Shown here: positions 25,247 through 35,238 of the stretch, one piece after another
How positions within the stretch are numbered: position 1 is the first letter of the stretch
Layout: each line of letters begins with the position of its first letter
Source of the DNA: Algihabitans albus
GTDB taxonomy: Bacteria; Pseudomonadota; Alphaproteobacteria; Kiloniellales; DSM-21159
Length of the DNA: 64,000 nucleotides
Direction: 5' to 3'
Assembly: GCF_003572205.1 (NCBI RefSeq)
Contig: NZ_QXNY01000005.1
Coordinates: 62,001 to 126,000, forward strand
The notes under the pieces: model-generated
Database searches by the model: none
What the model was told of the DNA's origin: nothing
The model's input: the letters and a program-made list of their open reading frames with translations, nothing else
Translations under genes and position numbers: made by a program

Positions 25247-26169
25247 GGAGCCGTCCCGGCCAGGGCCTGCTGCACCGCCTCGCTGGTCGGCATCGGTGCG
25301 ACCGCGCCATAGCCTTGAGTCGAAAGCGCGGCGGCCGTGTTGGCGTAGCGTGCCGCGCCGACAACGCTGTCTCCAGCCAGCAGCCGTGCCAGGAAGGCAC
25401 CGTCGAAAGTGTCGCCCGCAGCGGTGGCATCGACCTGCTCGACCTTTTGAACGGGGACGGTCTCTCGCAGCTCGGTGGTTGCCACCAGGGTGCCGGCCGC
25501 GCCCATGGTAAGCGCCACCACCTTGGGCCCCAGTTTCAGATAGAAGTCGACGATCGCATCGGGTGCATCCAGGCCGGTCAGCTGACGCGCGTCCTCCAGG
25601 CCGGGGAGCGCGATGTCGGCCTCCGCCATGGCGGCGTGGATCACCGCTCGGGCGCGCGCCAAAGGCCAGAGCTTGAGGCGCAGGTTGGTATCGTAGCTGA
25701 CCTGAGTGCCCGCCTCCCGCGCGGTGGCGATGGCGGTAAAGACGGCGTCGCAGGCGCTATCGCTGATCGCCTGGCTGATGCCGGAGACATGCAGAATGCG
25801 CGCCTCTCGAATCACTTCCAGCGATAGAGTGTCCGGCCGCATCCGGCTGGCGGCCGAGCCGGCACGCCGGTAGCTGAATTCGTGCTGGCCGTCCTGGTAG
25901 GTTATGAAATAAAGCCCCGTAGGGGCGTGCGGATCGACGGTGACGGCGCCGACGGCAATCCCCTCCCGCCGCCACAGATCGAGAAATTCACGGCCGAAGG
26001 CATCGTCCCCCACGGCCGTGACGTAGCCGACGCTGGCGCCCTGCCGGGCGGCGGCGATGGCACAGTTGGACGTGTCCCCGCCGTAGCCTTGCAGGTAGAC
26101 GGTCTCTCCGTCCCGCGCCACCGCGCTGAACTCCAGCAGCGGCTCACCGAGGCAAACCAGATCCGGCAT
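25243..26169 (-). CDS. PfkB family sugar kinase, 2-keto-3-deoxygluconate kinase-like
   Basis: 308 residues from ATG 26169, which has GAGGGAG upstream; an earlier in-frame start would overlap the RraA stop. MPDLVCLGEPLLEF and GGDTSNCAIAAARQGASVGYVTAVGDDAFGREFLDLW are the KdgK/ribokinase N-terminus. The C-terminal motif VDATAAGDTFDGAFLARLL carries the catalytic aspartate. With the aldolase at 26866 it could make 2-keto-3-deoxy-6-phosphogluconate (or galactonate isomer), which is then cleaved to pyruvate and glyceraldehyde 3-phosphate. Confidence 0.85.
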   Translation of the reverse strand: MPDLVCLGEPLLEFSAVARDGETVYLQGYGGDTSNCAIAAARQGASVGYVTAVGDDAFGREFLDLWRREGIAVGAVTVDPHAPTGLYFITYQDGQHEFSYRRAGSAASRMRPDTLSLEVIREARILHVSGISQAISDSACDAVFTAIATAREAGTQVSYDTNLRLKLWPLARARAVIHAAMAEADIALPGLEDARQLTGLDAPDAIVDFYLKLGPKVVALTMGAAGTLVATTELRETVPVQKVEQVDATAAGDTFDGAFLARLLAGDSVVGAARYANTAAALSTQGYGAVAPMPTSEAVQQALAGTAP

Positions 26170-26182
26170 GGAGCGGTCTCCC

Positions 26183-26833
26183 TCAGATGCGGCCATACTT
26201 CGCCAGACCTTTGCGCAGCGATGTCTCTTGGGCGATCAGCTTCGCCTGTTCGGCTTCGCGCTGGTCGATCTCGCGAGCCTGCTCCAGCACGGTCGCGGCA
26301 TGCTCGCGCGGCACCACCACGACGCCGTCGATGTCGCCGACGATGATATCGCCCGGATGCACCAGGATGCCGCCGATCTCGACCGGCAATTGGGAGGCGA
26401 TGGTCTTGGCCCGGCCAAGCGTCGTACCGGGGCAGGCCGAGCGGGCATAGACCGGAAAGCCGAAGTCGCGGCGGATCTCGACGATGTCGCGCACCGCACC
26501 GTCCAGGACCGCGGCGACATGGCCATTGGCGACGGCACCCGCAGTCATCAGGCCGCCCCAGACGGCGACGTCCGCGTCGGCCCCGATCGAGATGCAGATG
26601 ACGCTGCCGGCCTCGGCCTCATCGATCAGGTCGAGAGCATGCTGCGGCGGCAGCACCTCGTCGGTCGGCACCTCAAGCACCGTGGCCGCAGGCCCGACGA
26701 TCCTGTCCTCGTTGATCCGCGGCGCGATCGCATGGTCCATGTAGCAACGCCGGCCCACGACTTTGTCGCAGGCATCGGCACAGGACGCGATCGCGGTGTC
26801 CTGGAAACCGGCAATCAGGTCTTGCGTATTCAT
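26183..26833 (-). CDS. RraA family protein (4-hydroxy-4-methyl-2-oxoglutarate aldolase-like)
   Basis: 216 residues. WGGLMTAGAVANGHVAAVLDGAVRDIVEIRRDFGFPVYARSACP contains the G-x2-DG-x2-RD metal and substrate motif of the HMG/CHA aldolases, and HPGDIIVGDIDGVVVVPRE follows. Members cleave 4-hydroxy-2-oxo acids or decarboxylate oxaloacetate, although several catabolic homologues have other or unknown roles. It lies between the kinase and the KDPG-type aldolase in the same operon. Confidence 0.85.
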   Translation of the reverse strand: MNTQDLIAGFQDTAIASCADACDKVVGRRCYMDHAIAPRINEDRIVGPAATVLEVPTDEVLPPQHALDLIDEAEAGSVICISIGADADVAVWGGLMTAGAVANGHVAAVLDGAVRDIVEIRRDFGFPVYARSACPGTTLGRAKTIASQLPVEIGGILVHPGDIIVGDIDGVVVVPREHAATVLEQAREIDQREAEQAKLIAQETSLRKGLAKYGRI

Positions 26834-26865
26834 CGGGTGTCTCTCCTCTCATGGGATCGGGGGAT

Positions 26866-27489
26866 TCAGGGTGTGTCGCCTTCGGCCAGCCGGACGGCAC
26901 GGGCGAGGATCTGGTCTCGCGCATCCGCGGCGATCTCGCGCGCGTCGGCCAATTGGCTGCCGAGGCCGACGGCAAAGGCGCCGGCCGCGAAGTAGTCGGA
27001 GACCCGCTCCAGCGCGATGCCGCCGGTCGGTATCAGCAGCACCTCCGGCAGCACGCTGCGCACGGCCTTCAGGAAGCTGGGACCGCCCAACTGCTCGGCC
27101 GGGAACAGCTTGACCGCCGCGGCGCCGGCGCGGTGCGCAGTCAGAACCTCCGTGGGAGTCGCCGCACCCGGAACGACGGGCACGCCCGCCGCCTGTCCGA
27201 CGGCGATCACCTCCGGCACCAGACAGGGCGACACCAGGAAGCGGCACCCGGCCTCAACCGCGGTCTGTGCCGTGGCCGCGTCCAACACGGTGCCGGTACC
27301 GACCAGCAGACGGGAGTCCGCCGCCAGCTCGGCGACCAGGTCGGCATGGCCGGGCACGGTGGTGGTGATCTCCAGAATCGTCAGGCCGCCCTGGATCAGC
27401 CAACCGCTCAGTTTACGCGCCTGCTCGGTGCTTTCGCTGCGGACGACGGGGATCGCCTTGCCCCTGAGTCTTTCAAGTCCGGCGTCCAT
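26866..27489 (-). CDS. KDPG/KDPGal-type aldolase (Eda/DgoA family)
   Basis: 207 residues, full length for the class I aldolase family. The Schiff-base lysine lies in AAVKLFPAEQLGGPSFLKAV, the general base glutamate in TILEITTTVPGH, and IGTGT-like LLVGTGTVLDAATA follows. The arginine that follows the glutamate in E. coli Eda (LEVTLRT) is Thr here, more like the KDPGal aldolase DgoA (VEIPLNSP). So the substrate may not be KDPG itself. Three bases separate it from the upstream dehydrogenase. Confidence 0.87.
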   Translation of the reverse strand: MDAGLERLRGKAIPVVRSESTEQARKLSGWLIQGGLTILEITTTVPGHADLVAELAADSRLLVGTGTVLDAATAQTAVEAGCRFLVSPCLVPEVIAVGQAAGVPVVPGAATPTEVLTAHRAGAAAVKLFPAEQLGGPSFLKAVRSVLPEVLLIPTGGIALERVSDYFAAGAFAVGLGSQLADAREIAADARDQILARAVRLAEGDTP

Positions 27490-27492
27490 GGC

Positions 27493-28455
27493 TCAGGCAG
27501 CCGGTAGGACGGGGTTGACGAGCGGTTCGCCCAGCAGAGCGCGGCGCACCTCCTCGGCCGCCTTGCGCTGCAGGTCTTGCAGCGCCTCCTCGGAGTACCA
27601 GGCGACATGATCGGAAAGAATACAGTTGGGGGCGGAACGGAGCGGGCTGCCGCTCGGCAGGGGTTCTTCGCCGAAAACGTCGAGTCCTGCTCCCAAAAGG
27701 CGGCCCTCTTCGAGCGCCGCGGCAAGTGCCGCCTCGTCGATCAGGCCACCGCGTGCCGTATTGATCAGGATTGCGGTCGGCTTCATCGCCGCCAGTCTTC
27801 TGGTGTCGATCAGATGCCGCGTCTGCGGCGTCAGCGGCAGATGCAGGGAGATCACGTCGGCCTGCCGGCAGATCCCATCGGGATCGGCCGCTTCTGTACC
27901 GTCCGGCAAGGGATCGCGGCTGTGGACCAGGATCTTGGCGAACCCGAGCGGTCGCGCCTTTTCAAGAAAAGCTCCTCCGATCCGCCCCGCGCCGATCAGC
28001 CCGAGGGTACCTCCGCGGGTGCGGTGGATCGGTGTGCTGCGGACCTGGCCCCAGCGGTCGCCGCGCACCGCGGCGTCTCGCTGAAACAGCCGGCGCTTGA
28101 CGGCCAGCAACAGCCCGAGCGCGTGCTCGGACACCTCCTCGATGCCGTAGTCGGGAACGTTGGCGACCGCAATGCCGCGGCTGGCGGCATAGGCAACGTC
28201 GATATGATCGGTGCCGACCCCGTAGCGCACGATAGCCCGCAAGCGCTCCAGATGCTGAAGCGTTTCCGTCGGCAGCGGCGTTTCGCGCACCAACACGGCG
28301 TCGGCATCGTTGGCCACCTCGATCACCCGTCGGGGATCGCCCTCGCAAGGTGCCAAGACGATCTCCGCGCCGAGCGGCGCGAGCACCGCCCGCTCCGTGT
28401 CGTAGCTATCGTAACCGCCGTCGACGACGACGACCTTGGCTGCCTGCGAGGGCAT
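27493..28455 (-). CDS. D-isomer-specific 2-hydroxyacid dehydrogenase (C-terminal-binding-protein type)
   Basis: 320 residues from ATG 28455 with AAGGGA six bases upstream; the ATG six bases before it would leave no spacing. NAD motif TLGLIGAGRIGGAFLEKA, catalytic Arg in INTARGGLIDEAAL, Glu in GLDVFGEEPL and His in LSDHVAWYSEEA are all present. It reduces 2-oxo acids or oxidises 2-hydroxy acids. Position directly after the TRAP binding protein suggests it oxidises the imported hydroxy acid. Confidence 0.9.
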   Translation of the reverse strand: MPSQAAKVVVVDGGYDSYDTERAVLAPLGAEIVLAPCEGDPRRVIEVANDADAVLVRETPLPTETLQHLERLRAIVRYGVGTDHIDVAYAASRGIAVANVPDYGIEEVSEHALGLLLAVKRRLFQRDAAVRGDRWGQVRSTPIHRTRGGTLGLIGAGRIGGAFLEKARPLGFAKILVHSRDPLPDGTEAADPDGICRQADVISLHLPLTPQTRHLIDTRRLAAMKPTAILINTARGGLIDEAALAAALEEGRLLGAGLDVFGEEPLPSGSPLRSAPNCILSDHVAWYSEEALQDLQRKAAEEVRRALLGEPLVNPVLPAA

Positions 28456-28501
28456 CGGCATTCCCTTTCGATTTGGGTGAGACTGTGGGGCGTTCTTTGA
28501 T

Positions 28502-29506
28502 CTAGCGGCCGCTCTCGACCGCCGCGAAGAGGCCGTCGACCCAGGCCTGACCAACCTCGCCGGCCACCCACTCGGCAACGGGGCTCTGCGCCTTGGCGCG
28601 GAAGGCAGCCACCTGATCGGGGCTGAGTGGTGTCACCTCCATCCCCACCTCGGAAAGGATGGTCTGCGCGTTGGCGTCTTGTGCCGCGGTCATGCCACGG
28701 TGGATCCACTTGGCGATTTCGATGCCTTCGGTCACTGCCTGCTGTTCGGACTCCTCGAGGCCTTGGAAGAAGGCGTCGTTCATCATGTAGGCATGCAGAC
28801 TGTAGACATGGCCGTCGAGCGAGACGAACTGCTGATTCTCGTAGAGATCGGCGGCAAGGATATTGGTGACACCGTTCTCCTGCCCGTCGACTACGCCCTG
28901 GGCAAGCGCACTGGGCAGTTCGGGCCAGGCGATTACGGTCGGACTGGCGCCCAGGCTCTCGACCAGGCGTTGGAAAACCGGGCTGGGTTGAACGCGGATC
29001 TTCAGCCCTTCCATGTCGGCCGGGCTCGTGATCGATCGTTCGTTGTTGGTGAAATGCCGGATGCCGTTGTCGGCGTAGGCCATCAGGCGGATCCCGGTCT
29101 GCTCGCGCATCGCTTCGGCGACGCTGTCCCCATAGTCGCCGTCCAGGACCTCCCAGGCCACCGTCTGGCTCGGGAAGACGTAGGGAATCTGGAAGACCTG
29201 GAAGGGCGCGAAGGTCGAACCGATCGGACCGTCGTGGACGACGCCCAACTGGATCGTGCCGAGTTGCAGACCCTCCATGACCTCGCTGCCGCCGCCGAGT
29301 TGACTGGCCGGGAAGATCTCGACCGTGACGCTGCCGCCGGTCGCCGCCTCGACATGCGATTTGAAGGCAAGTGCGGCCGCGTGCTTCGGCTGGTCGAGCG
29401 CGGCTGGCTGGAAGTGGGCGTAACGGATCGTATTGGCCTGGGCCGCGGTCGCAGCCAGGATCGCGGCGCCTGCCAAGACGCCGGCCGTTGTCAGATGTTT
29501 GAGCAT
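28502..29506 (-). CDS. TRAP transporter DctP family solute-binding protein
   Basis: 334 residues with a signal peptide to about TAAQANT. MEGLKIRVQPSPVFQRLVESLGASPTVIAWPELPSALAQGVVDGQENGVTNI contains the ligand-binding arginine and the usual DctP core. Third gene of the operon (dctQ-dctM-dctP order). Expected to bind a sugar acid or related carboxylate. Confidence 0.92.
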   Translation of the reverse strand: MLKHLTTAGVLAGAAILAATAAQANTIRYAHFQPAALDQPKHAAALAFKSHVEAATGGSVTVEIFPASQLGGGSEVMEGLQLGTIQLGVVHDGPIGSTFAPFQVFQIPYVFPSQTVAWEVLDGDYGDSVAEAMREQTGIRLMAYADNGIRHFTNNERSITSPADMEGLKIRVQPSPVFQRLVESLGASPTVIAWPELPSALAQGVVDGQENGVTNILAADLYENQQFVSLDGHVYSLHAYMMNDAFFQGLEESEQQAVTEGIEIAKWIHRGMTAAQDANAQTILSEVGMEVTPLSPDQVAAFRAKAQSPVAEWVAGEVGQAWVDGLFAAVESGR

Positions 29507-29531
29507 TCCTTGGGTCCTCCCATTAATGTTT

Positions 29532-30818
29532 TTAGCCCCGGTAGCCGAAGAGCCTGGGGATCGTTAGAGAAAGATCCGGCAGCAGAATGATGGCGAGCAG
29601 CACCGCGATCTGAACCGCCAGCAGCGGCAGAATCGCTCGCGTCAGCACCTCGATTCGGATCTTTCCAACCGTGCAGATGACGAACAGCACGGGCCCCACC
29701 GGTGGTGTGACCATTCCGATGGTGAGGTTCAGAATCAGCACCATCGCGAAATGCAGCGGGTCGATGCCCGCGCTGAAGGCGATGGGGGCCAGGATCGGCG
29801 TCAGCACGATCACGGCAGGTATCGTATCGATGAACAGTCCGCAGATCAGGATCAGAAGCGCCAGCAGCAGGAGCGTGCTGATTTCTCCGAGGGGCAGCGC
29901 GGTAATGGCTGCGGCGAAGCTCTGCGGGACCTGGAAGACCGTCAGCAGCCAGGCGAAGATGGAGGCTGTCGAGACGATCAAAAGCACTGCGGAGCTCAGC
30001 AAGGCCGAGCGCAGGAAGATCTGCGGTAGCAGCGTGAGCGAGAGTGTGCCCTGCAGGAAGCCGATCAGCATGGCGTAGAAGACAGCGACCGCCGCCGCTT
30101 CGGTTGGCGTGAAGATGCCGCCCAGAATGCCGCCGAGGATGATCGCCGGAACCAGAATTGCCGGGGCGGCTTTCACCGCCGTCGCCGCGACGTCCCGCAG
30201 GCTGGCCTGCGCGACGCCACCCCCGTAGCCATGGCGCCGGCTGATTGCGAAGTTCGCCGCCGCCAAGGCCAATCCCATCGCCAAACCGGGCAGAACGCCG
30301 GCCATGAACATCTGGGAGATGGACACGCGCGGTTCGGTGATCCCATAGATGACCATGATGATGCTCGGCGGAATGATCGGGCCGATGGTCGCAGTCGCGG
30401 CGCTGAGGGCGGCCGCGTAGGGCAGCGGGTAACCGGCCCGCACCATCATGCGCATGGCGATTGCGCTGGGGCCGGCCGCATCGGCCAGCGCCGAGCCGCT
30501 GATTCCGGCGAAGAAGACCGAGATCAGAACGTTGACATGACCCATGCCGCCGCGAATGTGGCCGACCAGCGTCTGGCTGAAGCGCAGCAGCGATGCCGTG
30601 ATGCGCCCGGCGGTCATCAGATCGGCAGCGAGGATGAAGAAGGGCACCGCCATCAACGGAAAGGAATCGAGCCCGTTGAACATCCGCTGCGGCAGCACGA
30701 CCAGGGGAAATCCGCCGTCGGCCAGGAGGACGGCAAGGCTTGCGATCCCCATGACGAAGGCGATGGGGACGCCGATCATGAGGCTCGCCGCGAAGACGCA
30801 GAAGAGGAGCGCGGTCAT
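29532..30818 (-). CDS. TRAP transporter large permease (DctM)
   Basis: 428 residues from ATG 30818, overlapping the dctQ stop by ATGA. FPLMAVPFFILAADLMTAGRI, VFFAGISGSALADAAGPSAIA, GPIIPPSIIMVIYG and TPPVGPVLFVICTVGKI identify the large subunit. The frame runs further upstream, but only as the shadow of dctQ. Confidence 0.92.
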   Translation of the reverse strand: MTALLFCVFAASLMIGVPIAFVMGIASLAVLLADGGFPLVVLPQRMFNGLDSFPLMAVPFFILAADLMTAGRITASLLRFSQTLVGHIRGGMGHVNVLISVFFAGISGSALADAAGPSAIAMRMMVRAGYPLPYAAALSAATATIGPIIPPSIIMVIYGITEPRVSISQMFMAGVLPGLAMGLALAAANFAISRRHGYGGGVAQASLRDVAATAVKAAPAILVPAIILGGILGGIFTPTEAAAVAVFYAMLIGFLQGTLSLTLLPQIFLRSALLSSAVLLIVSTASIFAWLLTVFQVPQSFAAAITALPLGEISTLLLLALLILICGLFIDTIPAVIVLTPILAPIAFSAGIDPLHFAMVLILNLTIGMVTPPVGPVLFVICTVGKIRIEVLTRAILPLLAVQIAVLLAIILLPDLSLTIPRLFGYRG

Positions 30819-31351
30819 CCGGCATCCGCCGGATCCTGCGGCCGCTGTGGCATCGCTTCGCGGTCGAACTCCTCCAACGCCAGCCAGTCGCCGTGCATCA
30901 CCTGCCGGAATCCGATCGCCAGGTGCAGCAGCGCAAAGGCGGCGCCGAGCGGGACGGCGAGATAGGGAATGCCGCGCGATATCTGGAGCACCGGCGTGCG
31001 ATTGCTCCAGGAGAAGGCAACGAACTGGAGGCCGAGCACGATCAACGCGACGAGAAAGATGATGACGAGCGCAATCGACACCCAGCGCAGCACCAGTCCC
31101 GGTCGGTCCGGCAGAGCTGCCTGCAGAGTCTCCACCGCGACCAGTTGCCCATATCGCAGTGCAAGACCGCCTCCCAGGAAGGCGATCCAGATCATCGCGA
31201 AGCGCGACATCTCCTCGGCCCAACCGAAGGAAACCCCGAAGAGATAGCGCGCCACCACGTTGGCGAAGACCAAAAGGGCCATCGCTGCCATCAACAAGAC
31301 CAGCAACGCCTTGTTGAATGCGACGAACCAACGGTCGAAAGTGTCGACCAT
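30815..31351 (-). CDS. TRAP transporter small permease (DctQ)
   Basis: 178 residues, four membrane helices, with RYLFGVSFGWAEEMSRFAMIWIAFLGGGLALRYGQLVAVE typical of DctQ. The start has GGGAGGA upstream. First gene of the nine-gene operon, divergent from the FCD regulator at 31433, with a 14-bp palindrome between them. Confidence 0.9.
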   Translation of the reverse strand: MVDTFDRWFVAFNKALLVLLMAAMALLVFANVVARYLFGVSFGWAEEMSRFAMIWIAFLGGGLALRYGQLVAVETLQAALPDRPGLVLRWVSIALVIIFLVALIVLGLQFVAFSWSNRTPVLQISRGIPYLAVPLGAAFALLHLAIGFRQVMHGDWLALEEFDREAMPQRPQDPADAG

Positions 31352-31384
31352 CGGGGTGGAATCCTCCCTGCCGTCATTTATTCT

Positions 31385-31398
31385 TCTTAGATCTAAGA
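31385..31398. promoter_or_regulatory. Perfect palindrome between dctQ and the FCD regulator
   Basis: TCTTAGATCTAAGA is self-complementary over 14 bases and sits in the 81-bp divergent gap. Its place and A/T-rich surroundings fit an operator for the adjacent FCD-type GntR protein controlling both genes. Confidence 0.5.
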
Positions 31399-31432
31399 TA
31401 TCAGTTTGAAATCGGGAGCGTCAAGCGGAGGC

Positions 31433-32215
31433 ATGACAGGACGAAGCACTGCCGGAAGGACTGCCGCCGCTTCGAAGACCGGACCCTCGCGGGCGACGCG
31501 CGAGAGCTCTCCCGGCAAAGAGGACCAGGGGCCGATCAAGCGAGGTCCGCTTTTGGGCGATTCTGTGCTGACCCGCATGCGGCGGTCGATCGTCCAGGGC
31601 GACTGGATGCTGGGCGAAAAGATCTCGGAGGCTCGGGTCGCCGCATCGCTCGGCACCAGCAAGACTCCGGTGCGGGAGGCTCTTGTCCAGTTGAAGCATG
31701 AAGGTCTGGTCGAGATCCGACCGCAGGCTGGAACCTTCGTTTTCACCTTGGCGCCGGGCGAACTCAACCAGATCTGCGAGATGCGCTGGGTGCTGGAGGC
31801 TGCGGCCCTGCGCCGCGTCTTCGAGATCGATGCCAGGGCCGAACTGGTGAAGCGTCTGAAGGCGGTCTTCGCCGATATGCAAGCCGCCTGGACGCAGAAT
31901 GACGTGAGCTGCTACCTGTCCCTCGACGGCGCCTTTCATCAGGCGATCTGCGAAGTCTGCGGCAGTCCCTACATTCTGCAGAGCTACAATCTGATTGCCG
32001 GCAAGGTGGCGGCGTTACGCACGCACCTGGGGATCGACCCGCACCACCTCGAGAAGTCGTTTGCCGAACATGAGCGGTTGGTCGATCTGGTCGCGACAGC
32101 CGATTTGGAGCTGGTCCTCGCTCTCTTGGCCAGTCATATCGCCCGCAAGGAAGGCTCCTATTGGGAGCACCTGGACCAGACGCCCGCAGGCGGCATCCTC
32201 CCGCGCCAGGAGTAG
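31433..32215 (+). CDS. GntR family transcriptional regulator, FCD subfamily
   Basis: About 260 residues. After a flexible 40-residue start comes a winged helix (SVLTRMRRSIVQGDWMLGEKISEARVAASLGTSKTPVREALVQLKHEGLVEIRPQAGTFVF), then an all-helical FCD ligand domain with metal-type residues (SLDGAFHQAICEVCGSPYI, FAEHERLVD, LLASHI). The ATG at 31433 has GGAGG almost touching it; a TTG at 31406 is an alternative. Divergent from the TRAP/aldolase operon and its probable repressor. A terminator follows. Confidence 0.88.
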   Translation: MTGRSTAGRTAAASKTGPSRATRESSPGKEDQGPIKRGPLLGDSVLTRMRRSIVQGDWMLGEKISEARVAASLGTSKTPVREALVQLKHEGLVEIRPQAGTFVFTLAPGELNQICEMRWVLEAAALRRVFEIDARAELVKRLKAVFADMQAAWTQNDVSCYLSLDGAFHQAICEVCGSPYILQSYNLIAGKVAALRTHLGIDPHHLEKSFAEHERLVDLVATADLELVLALLASHIARKEGSYWEHLDQTPAGGILPRQE

Positions 32216-32219
32216 GTCT

Positions 32220-32255
32220 GCCTTGGCTGACGGATCGCCCCAAGGCTTTAAATTT
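32220..32255 (+). terminator. Rho-independent terminator after the FCD regulator
   Basis: Arms GCCTTGG (32220-32226) and CCAAGGC (32240-32246) with a 13-base loop are followed by TTTAAATTT. It lies five bases after the regulator stop, insulating it from the dehydratase operon. Confidence 0.65.
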
Positions 32256-32277
32256 GTCAGACGTCTTTACAAACCAG
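32256..32277. promoter_or_regulatory. Candidate FCD-GntR operator upstream of the sugar-acid dehydratase
   Basis: GTCAGACGTCTTTACAAA at 32256-32273 matches GTCTGACATCTTTACAAG at 40271-40288 at 15 of 18 positions, and both continue with a C-A-G three bases on. The second copy is at the start of the gntR gene ending at 39461. TTTGT (32254-32258) and ACAAA (32269-32273) also form a short inverted repeat. Confidence 0.55.
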
Positions 32278-32715
32278 TTGACCCTTTAATCGACGTCTTC
32301 CTAAACTTTGGGTGGCGGTTTCCCTCCGACCGAAAGAGAGCCAGTCGCATGACGATGATCGAACGGCCAGACAGCGGTGCGGAGAGTTTGGTGCATGCTT
32401 TCGGCAGGCGTGACGTCGACCCAGGCTTTCTAGGGCCTGGAGGCTTGCCGCGGGTTGATCGGCGATCATGACGTTCACCGAATTCCAGGGAGTCACCGGG
32501 ACTGCAGGCGATGATTCTGCAGATCGACCAAGGCGGCGCGGGCCTGAGCCCTCGGCCCAATACGGCAGAGCTTGCGAGCGCCATCTGGTCGCCGACGGAC
32601 CTGTACTCATGCAACTGCACCTCGATCCCGAGGCGCTCGCCTCGGGTCCTGCTTCGAGCGGCTCACGCGATACGGCCGAGGCCGCGACGGGCTGAGGCAA
32701 AAGGATAGACCGGCG
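32278..32715. other. Long intergenic stretch before the dehydratase gene
   Basis: Some 440 bases between the candidate operator and the dehydratase start. Several short open frames exist on both strands (for example ATG 32349 to 32471 and 32511 to 32708 on the plus strand), but none has a recognisable protein pattern or consistent ribosome site. No tRNA-like or strong hairpin structure is evident. It may be a long 5' leader or the decayed remains of a gene. Confidence 0.4.
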
Positions 32716-34446
<1,731 letters not shown>

Positions 34447-34469
34447 CGCGCGGAGATAGGGGAAACGCC

Positions 34470-35234
34470 ATGGACTTGCCGATCAATCGTTTCAAGCGGG
34501 CCCTCGCAGAGGGGGAGGCGCAGATTGGCCTGTGGTGCAGCCTCGCCAACCATGTCTCGACGGAGGTGGTGGCCAACGCCGGCTTCGACTGGCTGCTGCT
34601 CGACACAGAACACTCGCCGGCCGATCTGACCACGGTTCACCAGCAGCTCCAGGCGGTGGCTGCCGGCAGTGCGATGCCGATCGTGCGTCCGCCCTGGAAC
34701 GATACGGTGGTGATTAAGCGGCTGCTCGATGTCGGTGTGCAGAGCTTGCTGATCCCTTTTGTGCAGACGGCCGCGGAGGCGCAGGCTGCGGTGGCTGCGA
34801 CCCGCTATCCGCCGGACGGAGTGCGCGGTTTTGCGAGTACGACACGGGCGACGAAGTTCGGTCGGGTGCCGGACTATTATGCTCGGGCGGCTGAGGAGAT
34901 CTGCGTTCTGGTTCAGGTCGAGAGCCGCAAGGCGCTGGAGAATCTGGACGAGATCGCCGCCGTGGAGGGGGTGGACGGAGTTTTCATCGGACCTGGAGAC
35001 CTTTCCGCCGACCTTGGTCATTTGGCGAATCCGGGTCATCCCGAAGTACAGGCGGAGATCGCCGGCGCGGTCGAACGCATTCGGACCGCCGGAAAGGCGC
35101 CCGGTATCCTAACGCCGATCGAGGCCGAGGCCCGGCGCTGGCTCGAGGCCGGCTGTCTTTTCGTCGCAGTCGGTGCGGACGTCGGAATTCTGGCACGCCA
35201 ATCGGACGCTCTCGCGGCCCGCTTCAAGAGCTGA
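34470..35234 (+). CDS. HpcH/HpaI family aldolase (2-keto-3-deoxy acid aldolase)
   Basis: 254 residues, usual family length. [35 protein letters not shown] and [10 protein letters not shown] (catalytic-site arginine), [36 protein letters not shown] (metal-binding Glu and Asp) match GarL/HpaI class II aldolases. These split 2-keto-3-deoxy acids into pyruvate and an aldehyde (tartronate semialdehyde, succinate semialdehyde or glycolaldehyde). Twenty-three bases after the dehydratase, so dehydration then aldol cleavage is the logical sequence. Confidence 0.9.
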   Translation: MDLPINRFKRALAEGEAQIGLWCSLANHVSTEVVANAGFDWLLLDTEHSPADLTTVHQQLQAVAAGSAMPIVRPPWNDTVVIKRLLDVGVQSLLIPFVQTAAEAQAAVAATRYPPDGVRGFASTTRATKFGRVPDYYARAAEEICVLVQVESRKALENLDEIAAVEGVDGVFIGPGDLSADLGHLANPGHPEVQAEIAGAVERIRTAGKAPGILTPIEAEARRWLEAGCLFVAVGADVGILARQSDALAARFKS

Positions 35235-35238
35235 TGTT

